Origin: Myxococcales bacterium
GTDB lineage: Bacteria > Myxococcota > UBA796 > SXON01
Length of the DNA stretch: 64,000 nt
Direction: 5' to 3'
NCBI GenBank assembly: GCA_009692585.1
Contig: SHYX01000016.1
Location: forward strand, 1 to 64,000
Every line of letters begins with the position of its first letter. Position 1 is the first letter of the stretch. The notes under the pieces were generated by a model. That model searched no databases, was not told the DNA's origin, and was given only the letters and a program-made list of their open reading frames with translations. Positions 12,448-20,575 of this stretch are shown here, piece after piece. Position numbers and translations under genes: made by a program.

Positions 12448-12557
12448 TAGTTCAAGGACGATTGCCTCCGGATTTCCGGTAGTCCCGCCCGCGGAGTTCG
12501 ACGCCCGCCGGCGTAAGCATCTCCGCCGGCCGACCGGCCGGGCTACGTCCACGCCGG

Positions 12558-14108
12558 ATGCCGACCCGCGCCCCACCCGCATTGGGAAACCCCCGCCGGC
12601 TTGCCCGCGTGTTGGACAACGTCGCCGCCGGCGTGCGCCGGCCGGCCTCGATCGCGCGGGTGCTCGACCTCGACGTGCGGGTCGTGCGCGCCTACCTCGC
12701 CCATGCGGCGTGGCTCGGCCTCCTTCGGGACGCCGCCGAACCGCAGCTCACCCCAGCCGGCCTGACCCTGGTGTACGCGGGCCCGCGCCGCACCAGCGCG
12801 CTCGGCGCGGCGCTCGCCGCTCACCCGGTGCTGGGTCAGAACCCGCTCCCCGACGCCGATGCCGTCGCTGCCGCACTGCTGGACGCAGGCGTGTCGCCGT
12901 CGGAGAGCGCGGCGAAGCGCGACGCCCGGGCGGTCCTCCGGCTCGCGGAGCCGGCTCGAAGGCTAAAACCCCACGCTCCACCGGCGGAGCAGATGCGGCT
13001 CCGATTTGTGGGCGCCATCGAGGCGCGCCCGATGCTTTACGATCCGGAGCCGGGCGACGACAGCCTTGACGTGTACGCCATCGTGCTGCGAGGACTCCTC
13101 GAGCACGGTGAGCTGCGCCTGAACACGCTTCGGGGGCTGATGGACAGCTGTGGCGCCCAGAATGCCGGCCTCGGCAGCTACGTAGCCCTGGCCGTCCGCC
13201 GTGCTGACGCCGAGCGGCGCGGGGACCATCTCGTCGTGACACCCGGTGGGGTCGCGCGCGCCGATCTCGCCGATAGCGTCGTATCCATCGCGCTGTCCGA
13301 TCCCGACTTCCGCGCCTGGCTGGCCGAGTTACCGGGCGCGCCCTCCGAAGCTCGTCGCTGTGCGCGGTGGGCCCGGCGACTCTTCGGCACCGAGCCCGCG
13401 GTGACCGCCCTGCCGCGCCTGTTGTTCGGTCGTTCGCTCCACACCGTCCCCGCGGCCGGGGAAGCTGGCGGCAGCCTGCCGATCACCCGCGGGGCGTTCC
13501 TGGACGTGCTCGGCGAGCCGGGTCTGGTCCTGGCTTTCCCGGAGCCGCTGACCCAACTGTCCGGCGGCATCGCGTGGGTTCACAGGCAGTGGCGTTCAGT
13601 GGTGCAGAACCCCGCCGGCGTGCGCGCGCCCAGCCCCCTCGACACGCGGCTCGGGGTCCACGCCGGGCTACTCTCCCCGGGCGAGACGCCGCCGCGCAAC
13701 ATCCCTGACGCGCTGAGCCTGCGGTTGCGCGCGGTGCGGGCGGTACCGGCCTTCGCGTTATTGGTTGCCGCGGGCATGTTGCACCGTCGTAAGGTGATTG
13801 ACATTTGCCTGCGCGGCAATGCCGTGATCGTCGTGGCCCCGGGGCGACGCGAGTGCCCGTGGGGGGTGGTCCTTGCCCGCGTGGCCCGTGCCCGAGGCTG
13901 GACGCTGTGCCCCGCCGTTGCGCCACCACGCTGGCGCGAGCTCCTGCACACCGCCGCCGACCTCGGGCTGATGGTCCGGCTCCCGCGCGAAGCCTGGACC
14001 CTCGACGAGACGCTGGCCTGGCGCCTGGGTCACGATGCCGAGCATCACGAATTGCACGACCGGCTGCTGCCGCTGTGTGACGTCCTCGAAGCCGCGTGTG
14101 CGCCGTGA
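12558..14108 (+). CDS. Unknown protein with winged-helix-like domains
   Basis: 516 residues, soluble. Residues 10-75 (RLARVLDNVAAGVRRPASIARVLDLDVRVVRAYLAHAAWLGLL) read as a winged-helix fold. A second similar unit around residues 165-235 contains VYAIVLRGLLEHGELRLNTLRGLMDS. The C-terminal third has RRKVIDICLRGNAVIVVAPGRRE and a long run of helices without a catalytic motif I recognise. The stop overlaps the GTG of the next gene (GTGA), and that gene in turn overlaps the thioredoxin-domain gene, so the three form one transcript. It might be a DNA-binding regulator or a wHTH component of an accessory system. The function is unknown. Confidence 0.7.
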   Translation: MPTRAPPALGNPRRLARVLDNVAAGVRRPASIARVLDLDVRVVRAYLAHAAWLGLLRDAAEPQLTPAGLTLVYAGPRRTSALGAALAAHPVLGQNPLPDADAVAAALLDAGVSPSESAAKRDARAVLRLAEPARRLKPHAPPAEQMRLRFVGAIEARPMLYDPEPGDDSLDVYAIVLRGLLEHGELRLNTLRGLMDSCGAQNAGLGSYVALAVRRADAERRGDHLVVTPGGVARADLADSVVSIALSDPDFRAWLAELPGAPSEARRCARWARRLFGTEPAVTALPRLLFGRSLHTVPAAGEAGGSLPITRGAFLDVLGEPGLVLAFPEPLTQLSGGIAWVHRQWRSVVQNPAGVRAPSPLDTRLGVHAGLLSPGETPPRNIPDALSLRLRAVRAVPAFALLVAAGMLHRRKVIDICLRGNAVIVVAPGRRECPWGVVLARVARARGWTLCPAVAPPRWRELLHTAADLGLMVRLPREAWTLDETLAWRLGHDAEHHELHDRLLPLCDVLEAACAP

Positions 14109-14476
14109 GCCGCAGCTCCGCTCCCACGCCGAAGGGCGCGCTGTTCGTCTACGACCAGCTGGCGCTTACCGGCGGGGCACTCGGGTGGCTGGGTGAGGAC
14201 GCCGGCGTGCCGGCGTCAGTGCGAGGGCGGCTGTACCGAAGCCGACGGGGCCGGTTGGGACTGGTGCCGGACGCGACGGCGCCGCCGGTCCGCGGCCGCC
14301 TGGTGGAGCTGACACCGCCTCAGATGCCGGTCCTCAACTTCCTTTTTTCCGGGACCGGCAGCCAACTGGTCCGCCAGAACGTAGAGGTGATCGTGAACCT
14401 ACGCATCGGACGCGCCACCACCTGGGTGCTCAGCGACCTGACCGACTGGCGGCCCGTCCGGCGGCCCCCCTCGTGA
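14105..14476 (+). CDS. Gamma-glutamylcyclotransferase/AIG2-like protein
   Basis: 123 residues. The opening LFVYDQLALTGGALGWLG followed by VRGRLYRSRRGRLGLVPD and VRGRLVEL resembles the small beta-barrel GGCT/AIG2 fold, where a short YGxL-type motif near the N terminus binds the glutamyl group. Here that motif is VYDQL. The catalytic Glu cannot be placed with certainty; the E of VRGRLVEL is a candidate. GTG start within the stop of the upstream gene; its own stop overlaps the next GTG. Alternative: a different small beta-barrel. Confidence 0.5.
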   Translation: MSRSSAPTPKGALFVYDQLALTGGALGWLGEDAGVPASVRGRLYRSRRGRLGLVPDATAPPVRGRLVELTPPQMPVLNFLFSGTGSQLVRQNVEVIVNLRIGRATTWVLSDLTDWRPVRRPPS

Positions 14477-16053
14477 ACGCAGACATCGACTGGATGCCGT
14501 GGGGCGAGGCCGCGTTCGCCAGAGCGCGAGAGCTGGGGCGCCCGGTGCTCCTGCACATCGGGGCCACCTGGTGCCATTGGTGCCACGTGATGGACCAGGG
14601 GACCTACCCGGACCCCCGCGTCGTGAGCATCCTCCGTGAGAGATTCGTAGCGATTCGGGTCGACACCGACCACCGCCCCGACATCAACGATCGCTACAAC
14701 CAGGGCGGTTGGCCCACCTGCGCGATCCTCGACGCCGAGGGCGAGGTCCTGGTGGGCCGGCTCTACATGCCGCCGCACGAGCTGCTGCCCCTGCTGGAGA
14801 GCTGCTCCCGACCCGGCCAGCGCTGGGCCCTCGGAAAGCCGGATGCCGACGCGCTCGTCGACGCACCCGCAGGCGTCGACCAGGTCTGGGCCGCGGTCCA
14901 GAAAGCGTATGATCCCTGGCACGGCGGCTTCGGCGAACTGGAAAAATTCCCCCACCCGGGCGTGCTGGATTGGCTCGCCGATCGCGTCGACCGGGGGGGC
15001 CTTGACGGCGGCATGCTCCACAAGACCCTGGACGCGATGGTCGAAAAGGGTCTCTACGATCGGCACGAAGGCGGGTTCTTCCGGTACGCGACGCAGGACG
15101 ACTGGGCGCAGGTCCACTTCGAAAAGCTCGGCGAGGACCAGGCCCGACTCCTGCGCGTCTACCTCCGGACCGGTCAGCAGTCCGCGGCGGTCGAGCGTTC
15201 GCTGCAGTGGCTGATCCGGCGGCTGTGGCGCGACGACCTCCACGCGTTCGCCGGGTCGATGGACGCTGACGAGGCGCACTACTCCCGGCTGCCACGAGGG
15301 GAGCCGCCCCCGGTGGACCTCAGCGTCGTCGCCGGGTGGAACGCCCAACTCGCCGTCACGCTCCTCCGCGCCGCGTGCGCGCTCGATCGGAGTGGGCTCG
15401 CGGAGATGGCAAGGGCGGCGATGACGCTGGTGGCCGAGCGGCTCGTGCGGGCCGACGGGGCCGTGGTTCGGACGCTGGATGGCGAGGCCATCGGCCTCTT
15501 GGACGACCAGGCGGCGGTGGCCGACGCCTTCGCGCAACTGGCGCAGTACACGGGCGACGAGGCCTGGCTGCGCGCCGCCGAGCACGTCCTCGGTTTCGCC
15601 GAGAGCCTGGCGCTCCCCGAGGGCGGCTTTCGCGACGCGCCTGCGGGCGGCGTCGGGCGACTGGCCTACGCGCGCCGCCTGCTCCCGGGCAATGCCGCCC
15701 TCGGCGAGGCGGCGTGGCGCGTCGCGTCCCTCACCGACCACCAACGCTGGCGAGCGCTGGCGGCGGCGGCGGCCACCGGCGCCAGCGCCGAAGCCGACCG
15801 CTACGGGTTCATGGCCGCACCGGCCGCGGCCCTGACCGAGCGCCTGGCCCGTCCCGCGGTGGTGGTCAAGGTCGCTGGGAACGACGCCCTGTTCCGCGGC
15901 GCGTGGGGGCTGCCCGATCCCGAGTTGTTGGTCCGGCGGGTCGCGACGGGCGTTCCCGCGGGCATGGCGCTCGCCTGTTCCGGAACCACGTGTTCCAGAC
16001 CTGTCGCGACGCTTGAGGAGCTCAGACGGCAGGTGGCGAGTGTGCGGGGGTGA
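14473..16053 (+). CDS. Thioredoxin-domain (YyaL/DUF255, spermatogenesis-associated-20-like) protein
   Basis: 526 residues. The N-terminal thioredoxin-like domain (1-120) has the family motif WCHWCHVMD near residues 36-44 and the cis-Pro loop GGWPT near 78. It is followed by an alpha/alpha-barrel like that of N-acylglucosamine epimerases. Full-length relatives run to about 680 residues, so this one is a shorter version. The partner or substrate of the family is not settled; redox sensing or sugar chemistry has been suggested. GTG start overlaps the previous stop, so it is the last gene of the three-gene set. Confidence 0.8.
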   Translation: MNADIDWMPWGEAAFARARELGRPVLLHIGATWCHWCHVMDQGTYPDPRVVSILRERFVAIRVDTDHRPDINDRYNQGGWPTCAILDAEGEVLVGRLYMPPHELLPLLESCSRPGQRWALGKPDADALVDAPAGVDQVWAAVQKAYDPWHGGFGELEKFPHPGVLDWLADRVDRGGLDGGMLHKTLDAMVEKGLYDRHEGGFFRYATQDDWAQVHFEKLGEDQARLLRVYLRTGQQSAAVERSLQWLIRRLWRDDLHAFAGSMDADEAHYSRLPRGEPPPVDLSVVAGWNAQLAVTLLRAACALDRSGLAEMARAAMTLVAERLVRADGAVVRTLDGEAIGLLDDQAAVADAFAQLAQYTGDEAWLRAAEHVLGFAESLALPEGGFRDAPAGGVGRLAYARRLLPGNAALGEAAWRVASLTDHQRWRALAAAAATGASAEADRYGFMAAPAAALTERLARPAVVVKVAGNDALFRGAWGLPDPELLVRRVATGVPAGMALACSGTTCSRPVATLEELRRQVASVRG

Positions 16054-16122
16054 CCGCCCGGCCCAGCAGTAATGCTAAATAGTTATCTACGAACGCCGGG
16101 AATCACGTTTCCCTGAACGCTC

Positions 16123-16827
16123 TTAGGCCCCGAACAGCTGCAACACGCTCCAGACCAGGAGGAGCCCTCCCAGCGCGGCCACGCCGCCCCAGCGGAGCGC
16201 CCTCCGTTCTTCGTGGCGGACGATCTCGGACTCATCACGGTCGCTGAGCACGTGAACGTCGCCCTCCGCGCCGATGCGCCACCCTCCGCCCTCGTCGACA
16301 ACCGTGCCGACGACATGCACGCGGGACCCATCGACCAGAAGCTCCTCCCGGTAGCGGACGTAGGGTCCCTGCAGATTGGGCGCTGCTTCGGAGAAGGTGG
16401 CCAGCACCCGCGTGAGCTCGGCGCTGGGCACGCCCAGGATGCCGCCCGAGCCGTGCTCGGGACGGGACAGGATCACGTCGGCGCGCAAGGGCTGGAGGCC
16501 GACCCGCCCCCCCCCGTCATCGAGCGCGGCAGCAACACACTCCTTCCGATCGAGGACGGACTCCCACCGGTTCCGCCGGCGCTGTTCGATGAGCAGCCGC
16601 CAGTACACGCAGGGCTGCGCCGACATCGGCGACACGAGGCTACCTTCACCCCGAATCGCCCCTCGGACCTCGTGCAGGCCGGGAGTCAGCGCGCTCACCG
16701 CGGTCGGGGGAGTCGACGAGATCAGCCGGGCGATCCGCCACGCGCGGCTGGCGAGCCAGCCGGAAAGCGCGCCACCGCCGGCGCCGATGGCGAAGAGGGA
16801 CCAGAGGACGGATTGGGGGAGCGCCAC
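16123..16827 (-). CDS. GIDE-domain membrane protein
   Basis: About 234 residues from GTG 16827. One hydrophobic segment lies near the N terminus (VLWSLFAIGAGGGALSGWLA) and one at the C terminus (WGGVAALGGLLLVWSVLQLF). Between them lies a GIDE-type domain: HEVRGAI, SAQPCVYWRLLIEQ near residue 75, and YRYREELLVDGSRVHVVGTVVDE-like strands. The domain is known from mitochondrial E3 ligase MULAN, but prokaryotic versions have no RING and are predicted membrane regulators. The frame is open past 16880 into the next gene; the start was set after that gene's stop. Convergent with the thioredoxin-domain gene. Confidence 0.65.
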   Translation of the reverse strand: MALPQSVLWSLFAIGAGGGALSGWLASRAWRIARLISSTPPTAVSALTPGLHEVRGAIRGEGSLVSPMSAQPCVYWRLLIEQRRRNRWESVLDRKECVAAALDDGGGRVGLQPLRADVILSRPEHGSGGILGVPSAELTRVLATFSEAAPNLQGPYVRYREELLVDGSRVHVVGTVVDEGGGWRIGAEGDVHVLSDRDESEIVRHEERRALRWGGVAALGGLLLVWSVLQLFGA

Positions 16828-16879
16828 CTGCCGCAAGCGTACCACGACCACGGGCGTCGACTCGCGGCGCCCAGTCCGG

Positions 16880-18004
16880 CTACCCCTCGGACACCGGCAC
16901 GATCTCGTCCAACGCAACGTACGGAACGTCGACGAAGCGTCGCAACGTGCGACTCACCAACCGGCCGTCGAGGAAGCCCACCGCGTGGCGCAAGGCCGGA
17001 ATGGTCGCGAGGGCATGGGGCAGCCCACCGCCCAGCGCGTCGAGGTAGGGCAGCAGGCTCCCGCTGAGCACCCAGGATGCGGTGCGGGCCACCTCGCTCG
17101 GCAGGTTGGGGATGCAGATGTGCCGCACTCCCTCCGCCTCGTAGACCGGCGCGTCGGTGGTTGTCGGGCGGCTGGTCTCGGCACAGCCTCCTTCGTCGAT
17201 CGACATGTCGATGAACAGCGCGCCTTCGCGCATCGCACGGATGTGGGTCCGCTTCAGCACCTTCGGCGCCGGCTCGCCGCGCACGGCCACGGCGGCGATC
17301 ACCACGTCGGCCTGCTCCAGATACCGTACCAGGTGGTATTCACTTGCGATTCCGGTGACGATGCTTCGGCCCACTTCGCGACCCACCCGGTGCAGCTGCC
17401 GTGCGTCGCGGTCCAGCACCACCACCTGCGCGCCGAGCGCCGCGCCCTCTGCCGCCGCCGCGCGACCGGCGGTCCCGCCCCCGATGACGAGCATCATCGC
17501 GGGCGGCACTCCCGGAGAGCCCCCAAGGAGAACGCCAGGACCTCCTCCCGGAACCGTGAGGTGCCACGCTGCGAGCGTGACGGCAACGCGCCCCCCGATG
17601 GCCGAGAGCGGCTCGAGGATCGGGAACTCGTCGCCCACCTGCACCAACTCGAGCGAGAGCGTGGATGCCCGCGCGCCCACCAGAGCCTGGTGCAGGGCGG
17701 CCGGTTGGCCGGCGAGGTGCAGGAACGCGAGCAGCGTCGTCCCCGGCCTCAAAAGCTCGATCTCCTCCACCCGCGGTGGATGGACCTTGACCAGGACCTC
17801 CGCCTGGGCCGCAACCTCGCGGGAGGTGAACGCGATCTGCGCGCCGGCGGCGAGGTACTCCGTGTCGGAGAACCCGGCACCCAGGCCCAACCCGGTTTCG
17901 ACGAACACGGCGTGGTTGTGTGCGGCCAGCAGCCGCGCCGCCTCCGGGGTCAGGGGCACCCGGCGCTCGCCGGGGAGGGTCTCACGGAGCACACCGATAC
18001 GCAT
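16880..18004 (-). CDS. ald: Alanine dehydrogenase
   Basis: 374 residues, the usual length. The enzyme interconverts alanine with pyruvate and ammonia using NAD. Motifs: N-terminal RETLPGERRVPLTPE, substrate Lys in VKVHPP and His in FLHLA, the Rossmann loop VIGGGTAGRAAAA near residue 170, and DMSIDEGGCAETSRPTT near 268. The NLPSEVARTAS segment near 300 is the family's NMPGAVPRTST equivalent. The ATG is preceded at eight bases by TAGGCT (18018-18013), again implying a near-leaderless mRNA. Divergent from the kinase gene at 18063. Confidence 0.93.
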   Translation of the reverse strand: MRIGVLRETLPGERRVPLTPEAARLLAAHNHAVFVETGLGLGAGFSDTEYLAAGAQIAFTSREVAAQAEVLVKVHPPRVEEIELLRPGTTLLAFLHLAGQPAALHQALVGARASTLSLELVQVGDEFPILEPLSAIGGRVAVTLAAWHLTVPGGGPGVLLGGSPGVPPAMMLVIGGGTAGRAAAAEGAALGAQVVVLDRDARQLHRVGREVGRSIVTGIASEYHLVRYLEQADVVIAAVAVRGEPAPKVLKRTHIRAMREGALFIDMSIDEGGCAETSRPTTTDAPVYEAEGVRHICIPNLPSEVARTASWVLSGSLLPYLDALGGGLPHALATIPALRHAVGFLDGRLVSRTLRRFVDVPYVALDEIVPVSEG

Positions 18005-18018
18005 GGCCCCGCAGCCTA
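18005..18018 (-). promoter_or_regulatory. -10 element of ald, probably leaderless
   Basis: TAGGCT (18018-18013, minus strand) ends eight bases before the ald ATG. The intergenic space to the divergent kinase gene is only 58 bases, so both promoters are packed here; the plus-strand one may use GATAGT near 18050. Confidence 0.4.
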
Positions 18019-18062
18019 CCAGAGCCGCCCGGCTTCGTCGCTTTAGGGATAGTCACCCCCCG

Positions 18063-19733
18063 ATGTCCGAGGCCGAGCCCCGCACCCGCTACTGCAGTCG
18101 CTGCCTCACGACCTTCGTGGAAGATGGCGAGCGCTGCTCCAATCTCGGCTGCCGCTCCGCGCGCCCAGCGGTCGGCTGGGGCGAGCTGATGGAGACCGGC
18201 GAGCTCATCGACCGCACCTACCGCATCCACCGGCGACTGGCGATCGGCGGCGCGGGAGTGACCTACCTGGCGCAGGAGGTCGGCAGCGACGGTCAGGAAT
18301 TCGGTCCCCTGCTGGCGGTGAAGGTCCTCTACCAGCAGCGGGACCATGGGCCGTTCCTACGCCGGCTTGCCATCGAAGCGCAGATCCTTCAGGGGCTGAA
18401 CCACCCCCAGATCGTGGAATGCCGGGGCTTCGTCCACCGCGCAGGGCATTCGCCGTACCTGGTGACGCGCTTCGAGGCCGGCGGCTCGTTGTTGGACCAC
18501 CTCCGGCGGGTGGGGCTCCTGTCGCCACGCGTGGCCGCGGCGGTCGCGATGCAGGTGTGCGACGCGCTCGCGGTGGCGCACCAGCAGGGCGTGATCCATC
18601 GCGATCTGAAGCCTGAGAACGTGCTCCTGGAAGCGGCCGTGCCCCGCGACGAGGTGCCGCGGATCCGCGTCGCCGACTTTGGGATCGCCAAGGTGTTTGG
18701 CGGCGTGGGCGACCGCCTCACGCGCGTCGGGGCGTTCATCGGCACGCCCCAGTACGCCGCCCCGGAACAATTCGAAGGGCTGGCGCCCCAGCCGGCCACC
18801 GACGTGTATGCGGTCGGCGCGCTCCTGTACTTCTGCCTGACCGCCCAGCCGGTGGCCGAGTTCATGGGCGAGTTGGACCCGGACGAGCAACGCGAGCACC
18901 TGCTCCGGCATCTCCCGCCGCGGCTGAGCAGCACGGCTACGGGCGCCGAGCCGACCTGGCTCAACGACACGCTGGCCGCCGTGATGACGCCCGACCCTGG
19001 CGATCGTTGCGCAATCGATCTGCTGGCGGAGCGGCTGCACACCATCGCGCTCGGCAAGGACCCCGGTCGCATCGCGCTCTCCGATTCGGGCGATTCGCCG
19101 TCGGTACCGCGCAGATCCTCCACCGCGGAGCGCACCGGCGGCGCCGCCAAACCCCTCGTGGGCCAGCCGAGCGAATCTGCCCTTCCGACCCCCGTGTCAC
19201 GGGCCCCCGCCGAAGGGCCGGCTCGGCCGCCGACCACGGCGCAGACCCGCCCCACCCGACCGCCAACGGTCCCGATTCGCACCTCGCCCACCGGACCTGG
19301 ACTCGACCTCCGCCCAAGGTCGACGCTCGAGCGAATGAGCAAGGACAAGGCTACGACCACGTCTCTCGGCTGCCTCGCGGTGACCGCGCTCGGAGTCGGC
19401 GCCCTGGCCGTGGTCGCGGGAGCGTGGTGGACGCTGCGCGACGTGCCGCGCGTGCTCACCGGCGAGGAGTCCGACCCGTCGCTGCACGCGGAATGGCAGG
19501 GTATCGCCTACACCCTGGGCGAGCGCGGGGTCGCCGCCGAGCGGACGTGCAACAGCGTCGCCTACCTCGCGGTGGAGGTCGTCATCGACGAGGCGGGCCG
19601 GGTCCAATCCGCGGCGCTCTTGAACTACCTCCACGAACCAACGCGGTCGTGCGTGGAGCGCGAGCTCCAAAAGACGCCGTTCCCGCGTACGGGAACCGGG
19701 CTGGTGCGCGTCGGCGTACACCTGACGCGCTGA
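18063..19733 (+). CDS. Zinc-ribbon Ser/Thr protein kinase with TonB-C/AgmX-like extracytoplasmic domain
   Basis: 556 residues. The N terminus has a Cys cluster (CSRC...CSNLGC, residues 11-30) likely binding zinc. The Hanks-type kinase domain spans about 50-320 with Gly loop AIGGAGVTYLAQE, Lys in LAVKVL, HRDLKPEN near 179, DFG near 205 and APEQF. A Pro/Thr-rich linker of about 100 residues leads to one membrane helix near 437-457. The last 60 residues (VAYLAVEVVIDEAGRVQSAAL, then SCVERELQKTPFPRTGTG) resemble the TonB/AgmX C-terminal fold, outside the membrane. The frame is open upstream inside ald; ATG 18063 gives the zinc ribbon. A transmembrane signalling kinase; ligand unknown. Confidence 0.88.
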   Translation: MSEAEPRTRYCSRCLTTFVEDGERCSNLGCRSARPAVGWGELMETGELIDRTYRIHRRLAIGGAGVTYLAQEVGSDGQEFGPLLAVKVLYQQRDHGPFLRRLAIEAQILQGLNHPQIVECRGFVHRAGHSPYLVTRFEAGGSLLDHLRRVGLLSPRVAAAVAMQVCDALAVAHQQGVIHRDLKPENVLLEAAVPRDEVPRIRVADFGIAKVFGGVGDRLTRVGAFIGTPQYAAPEQFEGLAPQPATDVYAVGALLYFCLTAQPVAEFMGELDPDEQREHLLRHLPPRLSSTATGAEPTWLNDTLAAVMTPDPGDRCAIDLLAERLHTIALGKDPGRIALSDSGDSPSVPRRSSTAERTGGAAKPLVGQPSESALPTPVSRAPAEGPARPPTTAQTRPTRPPTVPIRTSPTGPGLDLRPRSTLERMSKDKATTTSLGCLAVTALGVGALAVVAGAWWTLRDVPRVLTGEESDPSLHAEWQGIAYTLGERGVAAERTCNSVAYLAVEVVIDEAGRVQSAALLNYLHEPTRSCVERELQKTPFPRTGTGLVRVGVHLTR

Positions 19734-19742
19734 ACCCATCGC

Positions 19743-19783
19743 CAAAAAAGAACAGGGCCCGACAGCGAACGCTGCGGGCCCTG
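19743..19783 (-). terminator. Rho-independent terminator
   Basis: A 13-bp stem (CAGGGCCCG plus CAGC against GCTG plus CGGGCCCTG, 753-783 of this kilobase) with a GAAC loop is followed on the minus strand by TTCTTTTTTGG. It ends the Ig-like lipoprotein gene and, as a hairpin only, may help stop the convergent kinase transcript. Confidence 0.85.
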
Positions 19784-19801
19784 ATAGCCGAAGCCGGAGG
19801 A

Positions 19802-20374
19802 CTACGGGGTGACGGTCGCGACGGCCGCGCCACCAATGGTGACCTCGACCGTGGCGGTGAAGGCGCCGGAGGTCGCGGTGATGGTGGCCTTGCCCTCGGC
19901 CTTGCCGGTGGTGTTGCCGTTGGCGTCGACTTCGGCGATGTTGGCGTCGGAGCTGGACCAGGTCACCGTCTGACCTTCGACGGCGGCGTCGCCGGCCTTG
20001 ACGGTGGCGGTGAGCTGCATCGCGCCACCGACAGACCACGCGGCGGCGGCGTCGTAGCCGGCGATCTCGACCTTGTCCGGGAGCGCAACGACGAACTTGT
20101 AGGAGGCCTTGATCTCGCCGACCTTGGCTTCGACCGAGGCTTCGCCGTTGGCCACGGGGGTGACCTTGGCGCCCTCGAGCTTGGCGACGGTGGCGGGAGT
20201 GACGGCCCAAGCCAGCGTGGGCTGAGGGTCGATGGCCTTTCCATCCTTGTCGAGGACGGTGGCCTTGTTGACCGCGACGGCGTCCATGGCATGGACGGTC
20301 GTGGTGGCCTCGCCGTCGAACTTGATCGAGGCGGGGACGGGGCTGCAGGCGAGAAGTGCGAGAAGTGCGACCAT
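19802..20374 (-). CDS. Lipoprotein with bacterial Ig-like (BIG_2) domain
   Basis: 190 residues. Signal peptide MVALLALLAC with a lipobox Cys at 10. The mature part has two beta-rich units; the second (about residues 105-190) ends with VTWSSSDANIAEVDANGNTTGKAEGKATITAT, the classic BIG_2 signature. The likely role is adhesion or a structural envelope protein. The reading frame is open far upstream, but only the ATG at 20374 gives a signal peptide. A strong terminator follows. Its upstream region (20375-20554) is AT-richer than the surroundings and holds the divergent promoters. Confidence 0.8.
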   Translation of the reverse strand: MVALLALLACSPVPASIKFDGEATTTVHAMDAVAVNKATVLDKDGKAIDPQPTLAWAVTPATVAKLEGAKVTPVANGEASVEAKVGEIKASYKFVVALPDKVEIAGYDAAAAWSVGGAMQLTATVKAGDAAVEGQTVTWSSSDANIAEVDANGNTTGKAEGKATITATSGAFTATVEVTIGGAAVATVTP

Positions 20375-20575
20375 TTGTTCCGTTTCCGTTTGGGGACTTG
20401 CACCCCTGTTGGACCGGGCGAAGGCCGAGTCCTGGCTTGCTCGGGTGGACGCGGGAGGCGGAGCCTTCCCCGAGGGCGCGGGCCATCTACTCCATGTGAA
20501 ATTTTTTGCAACCCGATGTGTGAATGTTTTGCCCGCCCGCCGCGGGGTGCCGGATAGGCTATGGACTGCGCACGC

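Noticed and set aside
15981..15996. GGAACCACGTGTTCC looks like a second parS site
   Set aside because: It has the CACGTG core but the arms are in the wrong order and the whole is not a palindrome; it does not match TGTTNCACGTGNAACA.
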